Of a stretch of 32,986 bases of DNA, positions 15,115 to 23,812 are shown piece by piece. The position numbers and the translations under genes are program-made. The notes under the pieces were generated by a model that was given only the letters and a program-made list of their open reading frames with translations, was not told the DNA's origin and did no database searches. The stretch is from UMGS1519 sp963621885 (GTDB taxonomy: Bacteria; Actinomycetota; Coriobacteriia; Coriobacteriales; Eggerthellaceae): the NCBI GenBank assembly GCA_963621885.1, contig CAVFFT010000037.1, positions 1-32,986 on the forward strand, in the 5' to 3' direction. The stretch's first letter is position 1. Every line of letters starts with the position of its first letter.

Positions 15115-18100
15115 ATGAATACGGCTGCTTTTGGAGGAACTCGCAAGCTGTCGCTCTTCTTGCTGATGGCGGCGTGCGCGGTTTTCTTCACCCTGTTTTT
15201 CGTGCCGGCGCCGCAATCTTCTGCGGACGATTTGAGCAATGTCGCCCTTGTCACGAAAACGGACAAGGACACCAAAGAAGAGAGCTCGAAATTCTTCGAC
15301 AACTTCAACGAAGCCTGGGCGTACGCAAAAGAAGTGAGTGGCACCATGTACCTTCTGAAGGACTGGACCACTTCCGAAGCGCTCACCGTCGGTGAAGAAG
15401 TCAAGGTCACGCTCGACCTGCAGGGCCACATGATCAATCGCAACAACGTTGACCCGAGCGATCAGGAATACGCGAGCGATTCCGGCAATGATGGCAGCGT
15501 GTTCATATTGGAAGAGAAGGCTGAGCTCACGATAACGAGCGATGTGGACGCTTATGAGCACAACGGCGACATCATCTGGGGCGGAAGATTCTGGCATTAC
15601 AACAAGAATGGCAGCACGCCTATCTATGGCGGCCTGATAACCGGTGGTGCAACCGATAGTCAATACGGTGGCGGCGGCATAGTTGTCAAGGAAAGCGCGA
15701 AGCTTGTCATGACGGGCGTCACGGTCGCGGGCAATCTTGCTGATAGGTATGGAGCGTACTATGGCTACGGTGGTGCGATCGCCCTTCGCCAAGAGCATGC
15801 ATCGGCAGAGCTTACCAACTGCAACCTCATGTACAACTTCGCCCAAGGGGGCGGCGGTGCGGTTAGCATCTGGAATACTTACAGCTCTTTCAAAATGAGT
15901 GGCGGCTGCATATCCAACAACTATACAAAGAATTATGGCGGCGGCATATATGTCGATTATGGCGAGCTGGACCGGTTTGGCGAAGGTGCCGTTACGGTCA
16001 AGCTTCCGGATACGGAAGTGAGTAACAACTACGCTGAAGAGGATGGTGGCGGAATCTTTCTCGGCGGGCTTGGTCCGACCGTTACCGGAGGCAAGATAAC
16101 CGGAAACATCGCTGGCGAATCTGGCGGCGGCGTATATGTCTATCGCGAAGATTGCGGTCTTGACGGCTGCACAATCACCAATAACGAAGCGGGCGAAAGG
16201 GGCGGCGGCGTCCTTCTTGAAAATGACAACACCCTCATCGACGGAACGCCCGCACTCAAACTGGGTGGCACCCTTGTCATCAAGGACAACAAGGCCAACA
16301 ACGCCAAATCCAATCTGCTCTTGCGCAATTCGTACGCGTTAACCAAGGCTGCCAAAATCTATGGCGTCCCAAGCCAATCTTCTGAAATCTGGATTTCGAC
16401 AGAAGAAGATGGCGTCATTTCCTGGTGCGCGGATTCCTACAACGATGCGGTGTTCTATACGGACAACGAAAACAAGATCGTTTGGTGGGAGACGAATTCC
16501 TCCGATGACAATTACCGCTTCTTGAAGATCGGCAATACGAGCGACGGACATTCCAAGGCGGGTTACGTCGCAAACAAGGTCCAGCTCAAGGCTTCCGAAA
16601 CCTCGCAAGGCGAAGGCAATCTGCAGGAGACCAGCTACGATTACAACGGCTATCCGGTGTATCGGGGCTACAGCATGGAGGACCGCCTCTACCTCCTGAA
16701 CGCCTACTACTATTCCGATGGCTACTTTATGGAGTCGGCAACGAACTACAACGAGCATCTTGCCACCTTTGCCTACCATCTTGCCTGTTCGGCGATGAAT
16801 TCCAGTGTGACCAAGGATTCGCGCGGATACAAGAGGGAATGGCAGCTGCAAGCAAGCCATGCGAAGCAGACGCTTTCCGACCTGGGAGTCGCGGAAGATG
16901 ACATCTTCCTTTCCGATACATACTTCGAGAAGCCGTCATCAGACAGTATCGCCTGTTCAATCGGCAGCAAAGAGCTCAAGAACAAGGATGGCGACGATAG
17001 CGGCGTCACGCTGGTCATGATTAACGTTCGTGGTCAGGGCTACGATAGCGAATGGGCGAGCAATGTCACTTTGGGTGGCGAGAACGAAGACGGCACCCTT
17101 GATGGGGATGCGGAGCATGCCGGCTTCGCCAGTGCGGCAGACCAGATCATGGACGAGTGGCTCAACGACTATCTTGCGGATCGCGGTTTGGACGAGCAGG
17201 CCGAACAGGGAAACGTGCGCTTTTTGGTAACGGGATTCTCGCGTGCGGCTGCGGTTTCGAATCTGCTCTCGAAGCGGATAATCGACAAGTATGAGGACCC
17301 GGCGTATGTTGGCGACAACCACGTGGTATTCGGCTACACCTATGAATCGCCGCAAGGCGGAAACTACGCGCAAGTCCGCGATGACAGAAGCTATAACGGC
17401 ATCCACAATTCGGTTCTTTCAGGCGACCTTGTTGCTCGCGTCGCGATGTCGACGATGAATTTCCAGCGCTATGGCGTTGACCATTACCTGGGAGGATCGG
17501 CAGCCGGAACCGCCTCGGCGGATGTCATCACGGGCGAAGGCGCCGAATCCGAAGGACAGGCAAAGCGCTATTCGGTCAAATATGCCGGTTGGCTGTCCCA
17601 TAAGATTACCTTGAATTCCGATGGCAAGCTTGTCGAGGATACCGACGACTGGACAAGCACCCATTTCATGAAGGACAACGACTACTACGTGGTCGGTTCG
17701 GATGAATACGAGAAAGCCAAAGTTGCCATGCTCAAGCAGCTTGCGGCATCCAACAACACGATATTCTTCGATGATTATTTCCATCTCGCAACGCTTTCGT
17801 TTACGACTGATCAGTTCACCGGCTATACGAAAGAGGTCGGCAACGACAGCGTGAAGCTTACGAATTACCTCGATGACTTCATGTTCTATGCGAATGCTTG
17901 GCTGATCAACGAGGGGAATTTGCAAAACAGGCCCGCTCGTCTCCACTACGTAAAGGAGTTCAAATACGGAGACTATTACGCATCGGATGAAGACGTCGCG
18001 CGCGATCTTGTGGTTGCGTTGTATTTGGGGACGGTGAATTTTGGCGACCTTGCGGGCAAGTTTACTTCCTCCGATACGCTCTCGGATCTTTGGAGCTGGG

Positions 18101-20331
18101 TGAATACCGATTGGAGTAAGAGCTCAGAAGAGCCGGATGTGGCGCTCTCAAAGTTATTGACAAAGCATGGCATTATTGGTGGCGAAGACGGCCTCCCGAT
18201 TACGGAAGGCCAGGCATCCGCCCTTATCAATATGCTTATCAATGTTCTCTCCGGAGACTGGGATAACGTTTCGGAATACATGGCAGGAACGTCAGTGGAC
18301 TATGGCACTGACGACTATCTCGTCATGTCCGGCACGCTTCTGTACAACATCAATCGCATCATGCTTAATCATAAGGTGGATGTGGTCTGCGCATGGATGC
18401 GCAGCGTCGACAGCTACTACACCGATGAGAGCGATGCCAATACGAGCCTGTACAACGTTTCTTCCGCGACTGACGACGAGGTCAAGAAGCCGTACCTCAC
18501 CATGAAGGTGAATGGCGAAGAGGTCACGGTGAAGGCGGGCGAAACCCTCAATCTCTTCAAATACGACCATGAAAAGCAGCCGACCGTCACTGACATTCAG
18601 CTTCATACCGAAGACTGCAACGCGGGCGGCATGGTGTATTACACCTATGGTGATGGCACCGTCGCTGATGATGCCGATGAGGATAAGGATGGTTTCCCTG
18701 AATACAGGTACAAGGGGTACAAATATTTCGACAGCAACAGCACGAAGCTGTTTGAGGATGTGACCGACTGGAGCAAGTCCCAGAAGATCACCGCGCATAC
18801 GGCTTGGTACAACACGCCAAGCGAAGATGCGACGTTCACCATCCTTTACCAGAAGGACCCCAACATCAACTCCGTGTATGTCAACGGCGAGCTGTTTGGT
18901 ACGTTCACAAAGGGCGATTCGGTTGTCGTGCCTCTTACTCCCGAGGATGACTGTCACGTGTTTGCCTCCTGCGAGCTGGAGAATAGCGATAAGGGGTATA
19001 TTCCCACTGGCGAGTGGTGGAGTACCCCCAATAACGAGACGCTCGAATTCGAGATGCCAGGTGGCGATGTCTATTGGAAGATTGGCTATAGGCAAAAGCA
19101 GGTTGCGGACCCTGAGGCCTCTCCTAATCAAAACGAATATGAGGATAGCCAATACATAGAATTCACCACGCCGAGCGGCACCGCAGACGATGGCTTTAGC
19201 GTTTCCTATACGTATGAAGCCTATACCAACGGTGGTGACGCCAGGAAAATTACCGGAGAGGGCGAGGGCGGCATCACGGTGTGTACGCTCGATGATAAGC
19301 AGACCTACTGGATAATTTATGCGACGGCCAAGTATGAGGGCTGGGCGGACAGCGAAACCAAGAAATTCATTGTCCATGTGAATCCTGCTGAGAAGACCTA
19401 TTCCGTCGATGTGCTGAATGGCACGCTGGTTGAAGATGGCGAAGCCACTGACAAGAGCAAGGGAATTTTCAAGGCGGGGGATACCGTGACCGTGACCGCC
19501 TCGCAAGACAACATCAACGGCTGGGAATGCGATCCGGAGGACCTTATTAAGAGCGACTGCAAGGATAAGACCGTGACCTTCACGATGCCGAGCAAGGACG
19601 TGGTGATTACGGCAATTTTGCCCGATGCTGTCGTGGAAACCCCCACGGCCTCTCTTGCAAGCGGCGACTATGTGGGCACGCAGACGGTCGAGCTTTCGTG
19701 CGGAACGGAGGGTGCGGAAATCTACTACACCACCGATGGACAGGATCCTGACGAAACCAGCACGCTTTACAAGGGTCCCATCGAGGTCTCCGGCAGCATG
19801 ACCCTCAAGGTGAAGGCATATCATGAGGGCATGACCGCGAGTGAGGTGGCCGAATACCAATACAAGATCTGCCATACCGTGACGTTTGACAGCGCGGGCG
19901 GCTCCGACGTGAACTCTCAGACGGTTGAGGCGGGCGGAACTGCCACAGAGCCCGATCCGCCGACGAATGACGGGTTCGCGTTTGAGGGCTGGTTCCTTGA
20001 GGATGGAACGGCTTACGATTTCTCGACTCCGGTGAACGACGACCTGACGCTCTACGCCAAGTGGTCCGCTTCCGGCGAGCCCTCCCATGAGGATGGCGAC
20101 GACGATGATGACGATTCCTCTGACTCGAGCGATGACTCCGGGCAGGATGAGGGCGACAACAGCGGAAGCGACAAGAGCAGCAGCAGTGCGAGCAGCAGCA
20201 GTAGCGGCAGCGGCGATGGGGTTCCCGGCACGGGCGACGATGCGATGACGCCTGTCGTGCCTGTGGCGCTTCTGATTGCCAGCTTCGCCCTTGTTGCGGT
20301 ATCGATGGTTCTGCGCCGCAGACGGGCGTAG
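15115..20331 (+). CDS. Giant surface protein: beta-helix, lipase-3-like hydrolase and C-terminal repeat domains
   Basis: No gene name recognised. A 1738-residue secreted protein. In order: signal peptide (1-37); a Gly/Asn-rich region (about 155-400) with recurring GGG-hydrophobic turns (GGGGIVV, GGGAVSI, GGGIYV, GGGIFL, GGGVYV, GGGVLL), typical of a right-handed parallel beta-helix; a lipase-3-like domain (about 535-1100) homologous to the preceding gene product, with GFSRA (Ser709), GDLVA (Asp771) and HKVDVVCAW (His1086). Next come beta-sandwich-like segments (about 1126-1425), a divergent InlB-type repeat (about 1427-1504), a chitobiase C-terminal-like domain (about 1509-1583, EIYYTTDGQDP) and a Listeria-Bacteroides repeat (about 1586-1650, ending TLYAKWSA). 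A Ser/Asp stalk, VPGTG (1703-1707), a hydrophobic segment and RRRRA complete a sortase-like signal. It starts after AGGGGAAACGAATT. The likely role is adhesion or host-surface lipid or glycan interaction (inference). Confidence 0.85.
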   Translation: MNTAAFGGTRKLSLFLLMAACAVFFTLFFVPAPQSSADDLSNVALVTKTDKDTKEESSKFFDNFNEAWAYAKEVSGTMYLLKDWTTSEALTVGEEVKVTLDLQGHMINRNNVDPSDQEYASDSGNDGSVFILEEKAELTITSDVDAYEHNGDIIWGGRFWHYNKNGSTPIYGGLITGGATDSQYGGGGIVVKESAKLVMTGVTVAGNLADRYGAYYGYGGAIALRQEHASAELTNCNLMYNFAQGGGGAVSIWNTYSSFKMSGGCISNNYTKNYGGGIYVDYGELDRFGEGAVTVKLPDTEVSNNYAEEDGGGIFLGGLGPTVTGGKITGNIAGESGGGVYVYREDCGLDGCTITNNEAGERGGGVLLENDNTLIDGTPALKLGGTLVIKDNKANNAKSNLLLRNSYALTKAAKIYGVPSQSSEIWISTEEDGVISWCADSYNDAVFYTDNENKIVWWETNSSDDNYRFLKIGNTSDGHSKAGYVANKVQLKASETSQGEGNLQETSYDYNGYPVYRGYSMEDRLYLLNAYYYSDGYFMESATNYNEHLATFAYHLACSAMNSSVTKDSRGYKREWQLQASHAKQTLSDLGVAEDDIFLSDTYFEKPSSDSIACSIGSKELKNKDGDDSGVTLVMINVRGQGYDSEWASNVTLGGENEDGTLDGDAEHAGFASAADQIMDEWLNDYLADRGLDEQAEQGNVRFLVTGFSRAAAVSNLLSKRIIDKYEDPAYVGDNHVVFGYTYESPQGGNYAQVRDDRSYNGIHNSVLSGDLVARVAMSTMNFQRYGVDHYLGGSAAGTASADVITGEGAESEGQAKRYSVKYAGWLSHKITLNSDGKLVEDTDDWTSTHFMKDNDYYVVGSDEYEKAKVAMLKQLAASNNTIFFDDYFHLATLSFTTDQFTGYTKEVGNDSVKLTNYLDDFMFYANAWLINEGNLQNRPARLHYVKEFKYGDYYASDEDVARDLVVALYLGTVNFGDLAGKFTSSDTLSDLWSWVNTDWSKSSEEPDVALSKLLTKHGIIGGEDGLPITEGQASALINMLINVLSGDWDNVSEYMAGTSVDYGTDDYLVMSGTLLYNINRIMLNHKVDVVCAWMRSVDSYYTDESDANTSLYNVSSATDDEVKKPYLTMKVNGEEVTVKAGETLNLFKYDHEKQPTVTDIQLHTEDCNAGGMVYYTYGDGTVADDADEDKDGFPEYRYKGYKYFDSNSTKLFEDVTDWSKSQKITAHTAWYNTPSEDATFTILYQKDPNINSVYVNGELFGTFTKGDSVVVPLTPEDDCHVFASCELENSDKGYIPTGEWWSTPNNETLEFEMPGGDVYWKIGYRQKQVADPEASPNQNEYEDSQYIEFTTPSGTADDGFSVSYTYEAYTNGGDARKITGEGEGGITVCTLDDKQTYWIIYATAKYEGWADSETKKFIVHVNPAEKTYSVDVLNGTLVEDGEATDKSKGIFKAGDTVTVTASQDNINGWECDPEDLIKSDCKDKTVTFTMPSKDVVITAILPDAVVETPTASLASGDYVGTQTVELSCGTEGAEIYYTTDGQDPDETSTLYKGPIEVSGSMTLKVKAYHEGMTASEVAEYQYKICHTVTFDSAGGSDVNSQTVEAGGTATEPDPPTNDGFAFEGWFLEDGTAYDFSTPVNDDLTLYAKWSASGEPSHEDGDDDDDDSSDSSDDSGQDEGDNSGSDKSSSSASSSSSGSGDGVPGTGDDAMTPVVPVALLIASFALVAVSMVLRRRRA

Positions 20332-20365
20332 ACGCTCCGTTTAGACATTTCGGTTTGAAAGCCAT

Positions 20366-20400
20366 GCGACCCGGCCTGCGAATGTGCAGAGCCGGGTCGC
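20366..20400 (+). terminator. Hairpin downstream of the surface protein operon
   Basis: A perfect 10-bp stem GCGACCCGGC (20366-20375) / GCCGGGTCGC (20391-20400), extendable inside by CTGC/GCAG, lies 34 nt after the stop codon. No strong T-run follows (GGTTGCTAAA), so it may end transcription inefficiently or protect the 3' end. Confidence 0.55.
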
Positions 20401-20480
20401 GGTTGCTAAAGCACCTTGCTTCCCGGCTCGCATAAGGTGAGGCCTTGCATGCCGGGTCGTAAAGGGCCTGAGAAGCTAAA

Positions 20481-20506
20481 GAAGGCCGCGAATAATCGCG
20501 GCCTTC
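20481..20506 (-). terminator. Terminator of the TSCPD gene (minus strand)
   Basis: An 11-bp stem GAAGGCCGCGA (20481-20491) / TCGCGGCCTTC (20496-20506) with a 4-nt loop. On the minus strand it is followed by TTTAGCTTCT, a moderate U-tract, about 105 nt after the TSCPD gene stop. Between the two hairpins (20401-20480) nothing else is recognisable. Confidence 0.65.
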
Positions 20507-20613
20507 GAGGAAGAAACCTGCTTGGGGGTAGCGCATCGTGCGCGGTTTTTGCTGCCCTGTTCGACTGAGCGCGGAAGCTCCTCTGATGCCGCGGCAAATC
20601 GCGGCGGCAAGCG

Positions 20614-20880
20614 CTAGTGCTTTCCCTGCGTCTGTTCTTCCTGAGCGGCGCGCAGGGCGTGCACCAGCTGGTCGGCGCAGCTCGTGCCGCGACCGCGGCA
20701 ATCGTTGCCTTCGAGAACGGCTGCCACCTCATCCACAGTCATGCCGCGGACGAGCTTGCTCACCGCCTTCAGATTGCCGTCGCAGCCGCCGGTGAATTGC
20801 ACCTGCTTCACGCGATTGTCCGGCGTCAGTTCCACCTGAATGCTTCGCGAACACACACGTTCGGGGATATAGTTGTACAT
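20614..20880 (-). CDS. TSCPD domain-containing protein
   Basis: An 88-residue cytoplasmic protein of the small stand-alone TSCPD family, whose domain is also found near the C-terminus of some vitamin B12-dependent ribonucleotide reductases. Key features are YNYIPERVCSR at the N-terminus, FTGGCDGNLKAVSKL (about 29-43) and GRGTSCADQL (about 63-72). The name-giving TSCPD reads TSCAD here. Four cysteines (10, 33, 61, 68) could bind metal. The start at 20880 is set by AAGGAGACGAAT and the family N-terminus; a longer frame upstream would include the promoter. It is transcribed divergently from rpsO. The biochemical function of stand-alone members is not established. Confidence 0.85.
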   Translation of the reverse strand: MYNYIPERVCSRSIQVELTPDNRVKQVQFTGGCDGNLKAVSKLVRGMTVDEVAAVLEGNDCRGRGTSCADQLVHALRAAQEEQTQGKH

Positions 20881-20923
20881 ATTCGTCTCCTTAAAGGATG
20901 TCTCAGACCTCTTTTGTGTGTGA

Positions 20924-20952
20924 ATGATAGAAGCCGTTGTCTGGCAATGCAA
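20924..20952 (-). promoter_or_regulatory. Promoter of the TSCPD gene
   Basis: On the minus strand TTGCAT (20952-20947) and TATCAT (20929-20924) are separated by 17 nt, placing the start near 20917 and leaving a leader of about 37 nt. It overlaps the rpsO promoter on the other strand. Confidence 0.7.
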
Positions 20953-20965
20953 GAACGCGTATATT
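20937..20965 (+). promoter_or_regulatory. Promoter of rpsO
   Basis: TTGTCT (20937-20942) and TATATT (20960-20965) with a 17-nt spacer form a good housekeeping-type promoter. The transcript would start near 20972, giving an rpsO leader of about 86 nt, long enough for the autogenous control known for S15 in other bacteria; no specific leader fold was confirmed. Confidence 0.72.
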
Positions 20966-21057
20966 GTGAGGTCGCATTAGTAGGCACCTTGCGTTTGGCT
21001 TGCATGTTCACCGACTGCACGCCCAGCGGAAGGCAAGAGAAGAAAGAATGGTGAAAC

Positions 21058-21345
21058 ATGGCTGACAGGAGAAGTGCCTCCAAGGACCGCGTCGCAGAGC
21101 TCATGGCTGAGTTCGGCAAGAACCCCAACGATTCGGGCAGCGCTGAGGTACAGGTCGCAATTCTGACCGAGCGCATCCGCAACCTGACCGAGCATCTCAA
21201 GGTTCACAAGAAGGACTTCCACACGCGTACCGGCCTTCTGAAGCTCATCGGTAAGCGTCGTCGCATGCTGGTCTACATCAAGAACCGCGACATCGAAGAG
21301 TATCGTGCTCTCATCGCGAAACTTGGCATCCGCGACAACATCTAA
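21058..21345 (+). CDS. rpsO: Small ribosomal subunit protein S15
   Basis: S15 binds the central domain of 16S rRNA and forms an intersubunit bridge. The 95-residue protein carries the family blocks SGSAEVQVAILTERI, LTEHLKVHKKDFHTR, the motif GLLKLIGKRRRML and the ending YRALIAKLGIRD. The ATG at 21058 follows a weak purine-rich site (GAATGGTGAAAC). The protein is a few residues longer than the usual 89 at the N-terminus. The rpsO-pnp order is conserved across many bacteria; here a terminator separates the two, so pnp may be reached by readthrough or have its own promoter. Confidence 0.97.
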   Translation: MADRRSASKDRVAELMAEFGKNPNDSGSAEVQVAILTERIRNLTEHLKVHKKDFHTRTGLLKLIGKRRRMLVYIKNRDIEEYRALIAKLGIRDNI

Positions 21346-21356
21346 TCATGGCATCG

Positions 21357-21380
21357 AGCCCCGCATTGCGCGGGGCTTTT
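21357..21380 (+). terminator. Intrinsic terminator after rpsO
   Basis: An 8-bp stem AGCCCCGC (21357-21364) / GCGGGGCT (21370-21377) with a 5-nt loop is followed by TTTGTCGTTT. It lies 12 nt after the rpsO stop and probably attenuates transcription between rpsO and pnp. Confidence 0.85.
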
Positions 21381-21541
21381 GTCGTTTCGGCCTACATGCG
21401 CCGAAACCTTGGCGGCCGCAGAGCCGTCAGATGTGACGGTCGGCTCCGGGAAGGACGGGGCTGCTCGTGGCGGGATGGAAAGGCCATCGCCGTCGAAGAA
21501 GCCACGCGCAATTGGGTGCGGGGAAGAGAGAAAGAGACGTT

Positions 21542-23758
21542 TTGAACAAGATTGTTGAAAGCTTTGAGCTGTACGGGAAGCAGTATCGCTTCGAAACCGG
21601 AGAGCTTGCGAAGCAGGCGAGCGGTGCGGTGCTCGTCACGCAGGGCGACACCACGATCCTCGTGACCGCCGTCATCTCAAAGGAGGAGAAGGATTACGAC
21701 TTCTTCCCGCTGACGGTCGACTACATGGAGAAGATGTACGCGGTTGGCCGCATTCCGGGTGGCTACCTGAAGCGTGAGGGCAAGGCCTCCGACAAGGGCA
21801 CCCTGACCGCCCGCATGATCGACCGCCCGATTCGCCCGGGCTTTGTCAGCGGTTTCAAGCAGGAAGTGCATGTCGTCGCGACCACCTTCGTGGTTGATGG
21901 CGAGAACCAGCCCGACTGCATTTGCGTGGGTGGTGCCAGTGCCGCCCTCATGCTCGCGAGCGCGCCGTTTGAGGGCCCCGTTGCCTGCGTGAAGATCGCC
22001 CGCGACCCGGAAACCAAGGAATTCATCGTCAACCCGACGTATGCGGAAGAGGAGGCCTCCGACCTTTCTCTTACCATCGCCGGTGGTCCCGACTACATCA
22101 GCATGGTCGAGGCTGGCGCGCAGGAGATCTCCGAAGAGGACATGCTCGCCGCTATGAACTTCGGCCAGGAGGCCATCGCCGCCTTCTGCGAGAAGCAGCA
22201 GGCATTCCTCGACAAGTGCGAGATCACGCCGGTCGAGTGGCCGATTCACGTGCCCGACCCGTCCATCGCCGAGCGTGTTGACGCTCACTACGACGAGATG
22301 AGCGCGGCCCTCAAGGATGCCGACAAGCAGAGCCGCATCGGCAAGGTCGAGGCTCTCAAGGCTTCCATCAAGGAGAACGACTTCACCGAGGAAGAGCGTG
22401 CCGCATGGGCAAGTGACATCGCCGCCGCCTGCAAGGCGCTCGAGAAGCACGCGATGCGCCGCATGGTCATCGAGACCGGCGAGCGTGCTGACGGCCGTCG
22501 TCCCGAAGAAGTGCGCCCGCTCTACATCCAGCCCGGCTACCTGCCGCGCGTGCATGGTTCGGGCCTCTTCCAGCGTGGCCAGACCCAGGTTCTGTCCGTC
22601 TGCACGCTGGGCATGCTCAACGAGGGCCAGCGTCTCGACACGATCGATCCGCTCGAGCACAAGCGTTACATGCACCAGTACAACTTCCCGCCGTACTGCA
22701 CCGGCGAAGTGGGCCGCATGGGCGCCCCGAAGCGTCGCGAGGTGGGCCATGGCGCCCTCGCAAGCCGCGCTCTCGAGCCGATGCTTCCCTCCGAGGAGGA
22801 GTTCCCCTACGCGATTCGCGTGGTGAGCGAGGTTCTCGAATCGAACGGTTCGAGCTCCATGGCTTCCACCTGCGGTTCCACCCTTGCCCTCATGGATGCG
22901 GGCGTGCCGATCAAGCGCCCGGTTTCCGGCGTTGCCATGGGCCTCATCAAGGAAGATGACGACGTCGTCATCCTGACCGACATCCAGGGCCTCGAGGACT
23001 TCCTCGGCGACATGGACTTCAAGGTAACCGGCACCACCGAGGGCATCACCGCTCTCCAGATGGACAACAAGGCTCGTGGCCTTTCGACCGAGATCCTTGG
23101 CAAGGCGCTTGCGCAGGCGAAGGAAGGCCGTTCCTTCATCCTCAATGCGATGCTCGAGCAGATCTCCGCTCCGCGTGAGACCCTTTCCGAGTACGCGCCG
23201 CGCATCGAGACCATCAAGATTCCGGTCGACAAGATCCGCGACGTCATCGGTAGCGGCGGCAAGGTCATCCGTGGCCTGCAGGACGAGACCGGTGCGAAGA
23301 TCGAGGTCGAAGAGGACGGCACCGTGCGCGTCGCTTCCGTCGACGGTGCTGCGGGCGCTGCCGCCAAGCAGGCCATTCTCGACATCGTCAAGGTCCCCGA
23401 GGTCGGCGAGATCTACGAGGGCGAAGTCGTCGGCATCAAGGACTTCGGCGCATTCGTCAAGCTCACGCCGAGCAAGGACGGCCTCCTGCACATTTCGCGT
23501 ATGGCGAACGGCCGCGTTGGCTGCGTCGAGGACGTGCTGAACATCGGCGACACCGTCAAGGTCGAGGTTATCGAAGTGAGCGATCAGGGCAAGATCAGCC
23601 TTGACCGCGTTGACAAGCCCGACGCGCCGGCAAGCTCCGCGCGTGACACGCGTCCCGGCCGTGGCGAGCGCGCTGAGCGTTCGCACGAGAGGCGTGGACA
23701 GGGTTCGTCCCGTGGTGGCGAAGGCAACAGCCATCGTCGTCCGCGTCGCCGCGACTAA
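21542..23758 (+). CDS. pnp: Polyribonucleotide nucleotidyltransferase (PNPase)
   Basis: A phosphorolytic 3'-5' exoribonuclease and RNA degradosome component. Two RNase PH domains are visible. The first has GAVLVTQGDTTILVTAV and GRIPGGYLKREGK. The second has YNFPPYCTGEVGR, KRREVGHGALA and SMASTCGSTLALMDAGVP. A KH domain (IGSGGKVIRGLQDETG, about 563-578) and an S1 domain (about 620-692, with GIKDFGAFVKL and GLLHISRMANG) follow, then a short Arg-rich tail. The start is taken as TTG at 21542, where the family N-terminus NKIVESFELYGKQYRFE begins; a longer frame from 21467 adds basic residues untypical of PNPase. It is 738 residues. The 164-nt leader holds a CCGTCA/TGACGG hairpin (21425-21440), a possible site for the autocontrol known for pnp. 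Confidence 0.96.
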   Translation: MNKIVESFELYGKQYRFETGELAKQASGAVLVTQGDTTILVTAVISKEEKDYDFFPLTVDYMEKMYAVGRIPGGYLKREGKASDKGTLTARMIDRPIRPGFVSGFKQEVHVVATTFVVDGENQPDCICVGGASAALMLASAPFEGPVACVKIARDPETKEFIVNPTYAEEEASDLSLTIAGGPDYISMVEAGAQEISEEDMLAAMNFGQEAIAAFCEKQQAFLDKCEITPVEWPIHVPDPSIAERVDAHYDEMSAALKDADKQSRIGKVEALKASIKENDFTEEERAAWASDIAAACKALEKHAMRRMVIETGERADGRRPEEVRPLYIQPGYLPRVHGSGLFQRGQTQVLSVCTLGMLNEGQRLDTIDPLEHKRYMHQYNFPPYCTGEVGRMGAPKRREVGHGALASRALEPMLPSEEEFPYAIRVVSEVLESNGSSSMASTCGSTLALMDAGVPIKRPVSGVAMGLIKEDDDVVILTDIQGLEDFLGDMDFKVTGTTEGITALQMDNKARGLSTEILGKALAQAKEGRSFILNAMLEQISAPRETLSEYAPRIETIKIPVDKIRDVIGSGGKVIRGLQDETGAKIEVEEDGTVRVASVDGAAGAAAKQAILDIVKVPEVGEIYEGEVVGIKDFGAFVKLTPSKDGLLHISRMANGRVGCVEDVLNIGDTVKVEVIEVSDQGKISLDRVDKPDAPASSARDTRPGRGERAERSHERRGQGSSRGGEGNSHRRPRRRD

Positions 23759-23812
23759 CGCGCCTTATACCCCGCTAGGGCATTCAGGCTGATATAACAG
23801 CCGTTAAAGAGG

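Noticed and set aside
18292..20088. 598-codon minus-strand open frame inside the large surface protein gene
   Set aside because: The sense frame has a signal peptide, recognisable domains and a sortase signal; the antisense frame has none.
21677..23734. 685-codon minus-strand open frame inside pnp
   Set aside because: It spans nearly the whole of pnp in antisense, as expected in high-GC DNA with strong codon bias. The sense product is unmistakable.
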